Source: Acidisphaera sp035272265
GTDB lineage: Bacteria > Pseudomonadota > Alphaproteobacteria > Acetobacterales > Acetobacteraceae
NCBI GenBank assembly: GCA_035272265.1
Contig: DATEQV010000083.1
Location: 1 to 5,747, forward strand
DNA length: 5,747 nucleotides
Direction: 5' to 3'
Positions within the stretch are counted from its first letter, which is position 1; every line of letters starts with the position of its first letter. The position numbers and the translations under genes are program-made. Below are positions 1-4,544 of this stretch, piece after piece. The notes under the pieces were generated by a model that saw only the letters and a program-made list of their open reading frames with translations, was not told the DNA's origin and ran no database searches.

Positions 1-2
1 CA

Positions 3-1202
3 ATGCTCGATAGTCTCTCCCCTCCCCCGGCCGCCCCGTTCGGCGACGGTGACGCATCCGGCGGCGTGTCGCCGGCGTGGCCCGACGCGGAGCGACGCGG
101 CATGCGCTGGGTCGAAGAGCCGCGCAGGCTTGCGCCCGGCCTCGATTCGCTGCTGACCTGGGCGTTCTGCGCCGCCGCGTCCCGCGTGTCTTTTCAGACT
201 GGTCATCCTGTGTGGGTCGGCATCCACGGGCGCAATCACCGTGTGACGCGCACGCCGATCGACGAGATCGAGTTCAGTCATATCGTCAATCACCTATATG
301 GCGCCGACGGGATGGCGCGCCTGCAGGGTGGCAACGATTTCGACACCGCCTACGCGATCGCGATCAGCCGATCCACGCGCCTGCGCTTCCGGGTGAACGC
401 AACCCCCACACGGACCTCACGCCGTGACGGCGGCAATCTCGTGCTGCGTCCGATCCCCGACATGCCACCGTCGCTGGAAGCTCAGAACGTCGAGCCCGCG
501 ATCCTGGACGCATTCCGGCCGCGGCAGGGGATGGTGATCGTCGCCGGCGCGACGGGGTCGGGAAAGTCCACGCTGATCGCCGGCATGACGCTGGCGAAGC
601 TGCAGGACCCCGGCAGCCACTGCAACATCGTTGAGGGCTCCGCTCCCGTCGAGTTCTTGCTCGAGCGCCTGCGGGGCGTATCCTCGACCATCAACCAGAC
701 CGAGATCCCGCGCGATCTGCCGACCTTTGCCGCCTTCGTGCGAGGTGCGATGCGCCGCGAGCCGACCGACATCATCGTCGGCGAGTGCCGCGACAGCGAG
801 ACGATGAACGCGGCGATCCAGGCGGCGATCTCCGGGCATGTGCTTACCACCACGATCCACGCGAACGACGTTGCGTTGACGATGCAGCGGATCGCCAGCC
901 TCTGCCCCGCGGACGAGCGCGAGAACCTGATCTCGGCGGTGGCTCAGTCGCTGCGCCTGGTCATCAACCAGCGGCTGGCGCGGTCGGTCGACGGGCGGCG
1001 CACGGCGCTGCGCGAGTTCCTGATCTTCGATGCCGCTTTGCGCAACCGCTTCCTGCGCACCGATCCCGGCGAGTGGCCGGCGCTGACGCGGGCCGCGGTC
1101 GAGGACCAGGGACAGTCCTATCGCCGCGCGATCCAGCAGGCGCTCAGCGAGGGGCGGATCTCCGAACAGACGGCGAAGTTCGAGCTGCGGGAGGTGGCGT
1201 AG
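3..1202 (+). CDS. dotB: DotB/TraJ-type type IVB secretion ATPase (PilT/VirB11 superfamily)
   Basis: Cytoplasmic hexameric ATPase that powers type IVB secretion or conjugation. The 399-residue product has a DotB-like N-terminal domain (about residues 47-140) and then a RecA-like ATPase core. Visible motifs are Walker A GATGSGKST at 182-190 (Lys188), a region ending APVEF near 214-218 (Asp-box equivalent), the DotB-type stretch NQTEIPRDLPTFAAFVR at 231-247, Walker B DIIVGE at 256-261, SGH at 277-279 and the His box TTIHAND at 283-289. The start is uncertain. ATG at 3 gives about 40 residues more than I expect before the DotB-like part, mostly Pro/Gly-rich. ATG at 102, with GGAG upstream, would give 366 residues, near the length I recall for Legionella DotB (about 377). 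A TAG at 11-13 in another frame could end an upstream gene overlapping by 11 nt, which would favour the start at 3. It ends directly against the next gene. Odd: the Asp box reads EGSAPVE rather than the usual E-x-P-x-E. Family assignment is firm. Confidence 0.93.
   Translation: MLDSLSPPPAAPFGDGDASGGVSPAWPDAERRGMRWVEEPRRLAPGLDSLLTWAFCAAASRVSFQTGHPVWVGIHGRNHRVTRTPIDEIEFSHIVNHLYGADGMARLQGGNDFDTAYAIAISRSTRLRFRVNATPTRTSRRDGGNLVLRPIPDMPPSLEAQNVEPAILDAFRPRQGMVIVAGATGSGKSTLIAGMTLAKLQDPGSHCNIVEGSAPVEFLLERLRGVSSTINQTEIPRDLPTFAAFVRGAMRREPTDIIVGECRDSETMNAAIQAAISGHVLTTTIHANDVALTMQRIASLCPADERENLISAVAQSLRLVINQRLARSVDGRRTALREFLIFDAALRNRFLRTDPGEWPALTRAAVEDQGQSYRRAIQQALSEGRISEQTAKFELREVA
1189..1194 (+). promoter_or_regulatory. 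Shine-Dalgarno site for the gene at 1203
   Basis: GGGAGG lies inside the last codons of dotB, 8 nt before the ATG at 1203. It is a near-perfect ribosome binding site and fixes the start of the next gene, which begins on the base after the dotB TAG stop. Confidence 0.75.
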
Positions 1203-1727
1203 ATGAGACCACGTCGAGCGATCGGCCATCCAGCCATCAGATGGAGATTTCGCGCGCTTGCCGCCGCCGCCCTGGTGATGTCCATGTTCACCGCTTCGGT
1301 CGCTTGTGCGTCGGATATCACACCGGCCTCGCCGTCGGCGCAGGCCGGGCCTGCCCCCGTGCGGCCACCCGAAAGCTTGCATGACCAGACCGCCGGCGAG
1401 TCCGGCGATCATCCGCCCGCGTTCGTTCCCGAGTCGCCTGCCGTGATCGATGCGGTTGCCGCTTTGCGGTCTGCCTGTGCGCAGCGGGGACCCGTCCGAA
1501 CTGACCCACAGGGCAAACACCTCTTCCGGACGCCCGTCGAGGACGCGCGCATCTGCTCGATCGTCGAGGACCCGGACGCGGATTATCTCCGTCTCCTGCT
1601 GGGCTTGGGCGCGATCGCGATGGTCGTTCTGTCCGTCGGGACCGTGCTCGTGACGGTCGCGTCATGGTTCGTACGCGGGAGACTGTCGCGTTCGTCACGG
1701 CCGATGGCGATCAGCGATGTGGCGTGA
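1203..1727 (+). CDS. Unrecognised envelope protein between dotB and icmT
   Basis: I do not recognise this 174-residue protein. It begins with a basic stretch (residues 1-17) followed by a hydrophobic segment at about 18-36 that ends in an AxA-like ACA|S, so a signal peptide or N-terminal anchor is likely. Residues 37-80 are Pro/Ala/Ser-rich and look disordered. Residues 81-125 form a small domain with two cysteines, Cys92 and Cys118, which could pair if periplasmic. A strong membrane helix follows at about 129-151, then a short basic tail. If the signal peptide is cleaved, the mature protein would be anchored by the C-terminal helix with its domain in the periplasm. Cys35 is preceded by SVA, a poor lipobox, so a lipoprotein is unlikely. 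The start is supported by GGGAGG and zero spacing after dotB; the 3' end overlaps icmT by 11 nt. Its position suggests an accessory part of the secretion apparatus. That role is inference from context only. Confidence 0.8.
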   Translation: MRPRRAIGHPAIRWRFRALAAAALVMSMFTASVACASDITPASPSAQAGPAPVRPPESLHDQTAGESGDHPPAFVPESPAVIDAVAALRSACAQRGPVRTDPQGKHLFRTPVEDARICSIVEDPDADYLRLLLGLGAIAMVVLSVGTVLVTVASWFVRGRLSRSSRPMAISDVA

Positions 1728-1965
1728 CACCGGCCAGCCCGTGCGCCTGCTCATGCTGGATGCCCGCGCCTGCCTGCCGATCCTGTGCGTGGCGGTCTAT
1801 TGGAGCTGGACGACGCTCTACATCGCGCTCGCCGGCACGGGGTTCTTCTCGCTGATCTCGTTCTTCGGGCTGACGGTGCCGGCGATGGTGCGGCTGACGC
1901 GGCGCTGCCTTGCCGGTCCCGTACGAACGGCGGTGCCGGTTTGGAAGCGGCGGCGGTTCGCATGA
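1717..1965 (+). CDS. icmT: IcmT/TraK-family small inner-membrane protein
   Basis: An 82-residue membrane protein of the type IVB apparatus, matching the small size of IcmT (about 86 residues in Legionella, as I recall). It starts MWRDTGQPVRLLMLDAR, has two closely spaced hydrophobic helices (about 18-31 and 34-58), and ends in a basic LAGPVR...WKRRRF tail. This overall pattern (WRDT start, LDAR before helix 1, aromatic hairpin, GLTVP, LAGPxR plus an Arg-rich end) is what I know of the IcmT/TraK family. In Legionella, IcmT is required for Dot/Icm function, with a reported role in egress; its biochemical role is poorly defined. The start codon lies inside the end of the upstream gene (11-nt overlap) and there is no good Shine-Dalgarno site, so translation is probably coupled. 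The stop overlaps the next start as ATGA. The next gene is icmS-like, the same pair order as in Legionella. Confidence 0.85.
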   Translation: MWRDTGQPVRLLMLDARACLPILCVAVYWSWTTLYIALAGTGFFSLISFFGLTVPAMVRLTRRCLAGPVRTAVPVWKRRRFA

Positions 1966-2390
1966 GTGTCGATCTCGATGCGATCGAGCGCACGATGCGA
2001 GTGCTGCTGCGGAGCGACGGGAGGGCTCTCGTTTATCGCGACAGCGCCACCGACCGGCGCGTGGAAGTCGGAGCGGTGGCGGCGGCGGCGGACGGGTTCT
2101 TGCCGGCGTTGATCACTGCTGGCGAGGCGGTGTGGCGCGAGGTCACCGGTGCGGGGTTTGCGCTCGACATCGCGCGCGACACGAGCGCGCTGCTCGGCTA
2201 CCGGCTGCGCGGCGTCGGCGCCGGCAGCTTCACGTCGGTCATGCTGGCGATGATGGAGGCGACCAGCCAGGTCGCCCGTCCCGAGGCGATCGTGCTGAGC
2301 GACTTGTCCACCGTGTGGTCGGCGGCCAACGTGCGGATCGCGCGCGCGGCGATGCCGGCGCGGCGGCCAGCTTCTGGTGCCCAGCCATGA
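1962..2390 (+). CDS. icmS: IcmS-like secretion adaptor/chaperone (putative)
   Basis: A 142-residue soluble protein without signal or membrane helices. In Legionella, IcmS (about 114 residues) forms adaptor complexes with IcmW and LvgA that bind effectors and the C-terminal tail of DotL. Compared from memory with Legionella IcmS, this protein shows the same layout. An N-terminal helix (DLDAIERTMRVLL) is followed by a short hairpin (about 20-36), then GFLPAL at 45-50 (GLLPAI in IcmS). The next shared feature is a central Gly-containing helix, then SALLGYRLRG at 75-84 (GALLGIRVVF), and a final helix around 88-103. About 28 extra residues at the C-terminus are Ala/Arg/Pro-rich and probably disordered. 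The start is set by the ATGA overlap with icmT; GGAAG at 1943-1947 is a distant, weak Shine-Dalgarno. The stop overlaps the next ATG, again as ATGA. Position right after icmT supports the call. No profile search could be run, and sequence similarity is modest, so it remains putative. Confidence 0.6.
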   Translation: MSVDLDAIERTMRVLLRSDGRALVYRDSATDRRVEVGAVAAAADGFLPALITAGEAVWREVTGAGFALDIARDTSALLGYRLRGVGAGSFTSVMLAMMEATSQVARPEAIVLSDLSTVWSAANVRIARAAMPARRPASGAQP

Positions 2391-2779
2391 GATGGCTCCC
2401 GCACGCGTTCGCCGGTCTGTTGTTTGCCACGCAGGCCGCGGCGGGGACGCCGGGCGACGGCGGCGCGCCGGGCGACAGCGGCTCAGTGGTTCGCGATTGC
2501 CTGCTGGCCGCCGCGCGCGTCCACCGGCTTCCGCCCGCCCTGCTGGTAATCCTGCTCAACGTCGAGGGCGGGTCGCTCGGGCATGTCAGCCACAACACGA
2601 ACGGCACGGTCGACATCGGCCCGATGCAAGTGAACCAGATCTGGCTGCCGCAGCTCGCGGCGCGCTGGAACACGACGGTCCCGGGAGCCTTCGCCGCGCT
2701 GCGCGACAACTTCTGCGCCAATGTCGAGGCGGGCGCCTGGATCCTGCGCAAGGGTCTCGATGAGCCGGGAGCCGATTTC

Positions 2780-2782
2780 TGA
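2780..2782 (+). other. Premature TGA stop inside the transglycosylase frame
   Basis: The codon order is GAT TTC TGA GAC CGC. A single G-to-A change from TGG would explain it, since aromatic residues are usual just before the VGYYHS motif in this family. No frame change is needed: the upstream and downstream halves are in the same frame. At least four neighbouring genes (icmT, the icmS-like gene, icmP, the gene at 1203) end in TGA, which argues against general reassignment of TGA to Trp. Confidence 0.85.
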
Positions 2783-2941
2783 GACCGCGTCGGTTACTAT
2801 CACTCGCACAACCCCGAGTACGAGCAGGCCTATCTGCGGGCTGTCCTGAACCAGGCGCTGCGCCTGCGTGACGAAGCGCAGCGGTCGTCCGCGCCGCCGC
2901 CGCAACAGCAGCAGCAGCACGTCGCCGGCCAGGATACGCAC

Positions 2942-2946
2942 GGGAG
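2942..2946 (+). promoter_or_regulatory. Shine-Dalgarno site for icmP/dotM
   Basis: GGGAG sits 9 nt before the ATG at 2956, inside the 3' end of the interrupted transglycosylase frame. It lets icmP initiate independently, which matters because ribosomes stopping at the premature TGA 174 nt upstream would not reach the coupled ATGA junction. Confidence 0.65.
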
Positions 2947-2955
2947 CGACGGCCA

Positions 2956-4119
2956 ATGAACACGACAAGACCCTCGCAGCCGCGCGCGGCCTGGGCGTCG
3001 GCCGACGACATGGCGGTCTTCAATCTGGTCGTCATCCTGATCGGCGTTTGTGTAGGTTCGTATCTGCTGTGGACGAACTATCACACGGAGATCAGCGCGA
3101 CGGTGCTGACGATCCAGCAGTGGCAGATCGACCTCGCCAAGCGATTCGCCGGCGCGCTCGATGTGCCTGACACGCAGGCAGCACTCGCGCATCCCGCCGA
3201 TCTCACATTGTCGGATCTCTACGCAATCACGCGCGAGGTCGGGACAGTGCTTCGCGTCCCGGCCGCAATGTTCATTCTGCTGCTGGCCATCGTGTGCGTG
3301 TTCAGGGCGGCGCCCGCGCGCTTTAGGCGCAAGTTCGATCTCGATCGGCTGACGCGTGAGCAGGCTGTGACGTTTCCGACCAGCACCGCGTTCGCCCGGC
3401 GCCGCCTGCGACTGGTCGAGCCAAACAAGGCATCCCCTCGCCCTTGCGACTACGCGCTGAGTGCGGCCGAGTGGATCGATGCCGTGGCACGCAAGGACGG
3501 ACGCTTCGACGAGGAAGCGGCGCGCCGCGCTCTGGTGGAGCAGCTCGGTCCGCGCTGGACGCAGCCGGAAGAGGCCAACGATGCGGCCCGGTTCATATTC
3601 GCGGTCTTCGCGCTACATCTTGCGGTGGAGCGTGACGCCGCGCTGGCTCTGCTCGGCGCGGCGTCGGCTGCGCTCGACGGGCCCGGCGACGGGGACGAAG
3701 GTCCGCCGGCGCCGCTCGCTTTGCCGGCTCACGTGCTGACTGCCGCCGATAACGTGCTCGGCAATCCGACAATATCCAAGCCAGCCCGCGAGATCGCGGC
3801 GCGTCACGCCCATACGAATCCGGCGCTGATGATGTTGCTCACTGGCGCCCGCGCCTCTGCCGGTGTGTTGGCGCCGGCGCAGTTCGCCTGGCTCAAGCTG
3901 GTCGATCGCGGGCTGTGGTACGCGCTGCACTCACTCGGGTTCGAGACCGAGGACGGCGGGCGCTACCTGCATCCCACGCCGCGGATCGAGGCGATCGGCG
4001 CGCGCGATCATTGGGCGGTGGAGCGGGCTGTCGCCAGTCCGATGGCGGAGCCGGCGGTCGACCGCGCGCTGGAGGCGATCCGCCGGATCGCTGTCCGCTC
4101 GGAATCCTTCGTCGGGTGA
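2956..4119 (+). CDS. icmP: DotM/IcmP/TrbA-type coupling-complex inner-membrane protein
   Basis: A 387-residue inner-membrane protein of the type IVB coupling complex, which partners DotL in substrate recruitment. Legionella DotM is of similar length (about 380). Two hydrophobic helices lie at about 20-39 and 100-117, separated by a roughly 60-residue loop. A basic juxtamembrane stretch follows (RFRRKFDLDRLTREQ, 122-136). The rest is the cytoplasmic domain. The C-terminal signature is HAHTNPALMMLL (285-296), GVLAPAQFAWLK (303-314) and VDRGLWYALHSLG (316-328), then a His/Glu-containing segment DHWAVERAV (351-359). This His-rich, FxWLK-VDRxLWYAL pattern is what I know as the DotM/TrbA hallmark. 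A linker at 240-255 is Gly/Asp/Pro-rich and looks flexible. The start is supported by GGGAG 9 nt upstream and by the ATGA overlap with the transglycosylase frame's distal stop. As in Legionella and R64, it precedes the DotL gene, but here a small gene lies between them. Confidence 0.92.
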   Translation: MNTTRPSQPRAAWASADDMAVFNLVVILIGVCVGSYLLWTNYHTEISATVLTIQQWQIDLAKRFAGALDVPDTQAALAHPADLTLSDLYAITREVGTVLRVPAAMFILLLAIVCVFRAAPARFRRKFDLDRLTREQAVTFPTSTAFARRRLRLVEPNKASPRPCDYALSAAEWIDAVARKDGRFDEEAARRALVEQLGPRWTQPEEANDAARFIFAVFALHLAVERDAALALLGAASAALDGPGDGDEGPPAPLALPAHVLTAADNVLGNPTISKPAREIAARHAHTNPALMMLLTGARASAGVLAPAQFAWLKLVDRGLWYALHSLGFETEDGGRYLHPTPRIEAIGARDHWAVERAVASPMAEPAVDRALEAIRRIAVRSESFVG

Positions 4120-4185
4120 TGCCGTTCGCAGCCGCTGTTCGCAGGATCCTCAGGCAACCTCATCGCTGCTTGGAGGGAGTGGCTC
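4120..4185 (+). other. 66-nt intergenic spacer, the largest gap in the cluster
   Basis: This is the only real spacer in the window. It contains an 8-bp direct repeat GTTCGCAG at 4124-4131 and 4137-4144, and the Shine-Dalgarno site for the next gene. An ATG overlapping the icmP stop (4119-4121) opens a 28-codon frame ending at 4205; it shows no recognisable features and I do not call it a gene. I see no convincing -35/-10 pair and no terminator hairpin. Confidence 0.5.
4172..4179 (+). promoter_or_regulatory. Shine-Dalgarno site for the gene at 4186
   Basis: GGAGGGAG ends 6 nt before ATG 4186. It is the strongest ribosome binding site in the window and supports both the reality and the start of the following small gene, which is the only one not translationally coupled to its upstream neighbour. 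Confidence 0.75.
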
Positions 4186-4542
4186 ATGCAGTTCGAGATT
4201 CCTGACGGCGCGTACATCCACATCGTGATCGGCAAGGCACCGCCTCTGGCGCTCACGCACGAGTGCGGCGGGGCGCAGCGGCAGTCGACGGTCTTGCGAC
4301 CGATGATCAGGGGCGCTGTCGTGGTCGTGTTGCTGTGCGGCGCGTTCGCGGTAGGCAAGCAGTTCGGCCCGGTCAGGACCGCCGCACCCGCAATCGCCGC
4401 GGCACAGGCGCAGCCGGAGGACGGACAGGCTGCGGGCAGCGTGCCACCCGCGTTCGCGCAGCAGCTTCAGCAGCCGCCGGTCGTCACACCGCCGCAGGCG
4501 CATCCCCTGCCCGGCAAAAGCCCCTTCGGGCTGGACCGATAG
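4186..4542 (+). CDS. Unrecognised single-helix membrane protein between icmP and icmO
   Basis: I do not recognise this 118-residue protein. Residues 1-39 are polar (MQFEIPDGAYIHIVIGKAPP, with Cys27 and two His) and lack a signal peptide. One membrane helix lies at about 41-57 (IRGAVVVVLLCGAFAVG). Residues 60-118 are Ala/Pro/Gln-rich and probably disordered. With Arg42 before the helix, the N-terminus is likely cytoplasmic and the tail periplasmic. Its place between the DotM and DotL genes equals that of trbB in R64. TrbB is a DsbC/thioredoxin-like protein as I recall, and no CxxC is present here, so it is not that. A part in the coupling complex is plausible from context alone. The GGAGGGAG site supports the start. 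Only 2 nt separate its stop from the icmO start, which implies coupled expression. Confidence 0.78.
   Translation: MQFEIPDGAYIHIVIGKAPPLALTHECGGAQRQSTVLRPMIRGAVVVVLLCGAFAVGKQFGPVRTAAPAIAAAQAQPEDGQAAGSVPPAFAQQLQQPPVVTPPQAHPLPGKSPFGLDR
4519..4532 (+). other. Small hairpin just upstream of the icmO start
   Basis: AGCCC-CTTC-GGGCT can form a 5-bp GC-rich stem with a 4-nt loop, 12 nt before GTG 4545. There is no T-run after it, so it is not an intrinsic terminator. It lies inside the end of the upstream gene and directly before the only weak Shine-Dalgarno candidate (GGA, 4533-4535). It could modulate icmO initiation, but a hairpin this short may be chance in GC-rich DNA. Confidence 0.3.
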
Positions 4543-4544
4543 AC

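Larger units (their letters stand above)
2387..2959 (+). pseudogene. Lytic transglycosylase (VirB1/IagB/SLT-like), interrupted by in-frame TGA
   Basis: This frame encodes a periplasmic peptidoglycan lytic transglycosylase of the kind that clears the cell wall for type IV secretion. The ATG overlaps the icmS-like stop (ATGA). Residues 1-19 form a signal peptide (hydrophobic AFAGLLFATQAAA, cut near AAA|G). The catalytic Glu is Glu60 in LLNVEGG, followed by NTNGTVDIGPMQVNQIW at 71-87, the GLMQ-like motif. Translation stops at TGA 2780-2782 after 131 residues. The same frame continues without another stop to 2957-2959 and reads DRVGYYHSHNPEYEQAYLR, the expected third family motif, then a Pro/Gln-rich tail with five Gln in a row. 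The original gene was therefore about 190 codons, and its true stop overlaps the icmP start as ATGA. The TGA probably replaced TGG (Trp). A 131-residue product would keep the catalytic Glu but lose the YHS motif, so it is probably weak or inactive. Sequencing error or Trp/readthrough decoding are alternatives. Confidence 0.85.

Noticed and set aside
354..361. GCGATCGC palindrome here and at 1611-1618 as a HIP1-like repeat
   Set aside because: Only two copies, both inside coding sequence rich in GCG/ATC codons; no evidence of a dispersed repeat family.
417..1520. Long minus-strand open frame (367 codons) opposite dotB and the next gene
   Set aside because: Its composition is the Arg/Gly/Ala-rich pattern of antisense GC-rich coding DNA, it crosses a gene junction, and the plus strand has clear ATPase motifs.
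1785..1961. Upstream extension of the icmS-like frame to an ATG at 1785
   Set aside because: It would overlap almost all of icmT and adds residues with no family resemblance; the ATGA start at 1962 fits the operon style.
1910..2386. Upstream extension of the transglycosylase frame to an ATG at 1910
   Set aside because: The added part is a low-complexity Arg/Gly-rich shadow of the icmS-like gene and would bury the signal peptide that begins at 2387.
2387..2782. Identity of this gene as icmQ, from its position
   Set aside because: It has a signal peptide, the VEGG catalytic region and DIGPMQ, which mark a lytic transglycosylase; IcmQ is a different cytoplasmic protein.
2899..2920. CAG run as a tandem repeat or slippage site
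   Set aside because: It is a short run encoding five Gln residues in the Pro/Gln-rich tail of the transglycosylase frame; too short to call a repeat element.
4119..4205. 28-codon frame starting at the ATG that overlaps the icmP stop
   Set aside because: Too short, no membrane, signal or family features, and it runs over the strong ribosome binding site of the gene at 4186. A leader-peptide role cannot be shown.
4519..4532. Hairpin as an intrinsic terminator before icmO
   Set aside because: The stem is only 5 bp and there is no T-run; icmO begins 12 nt later.
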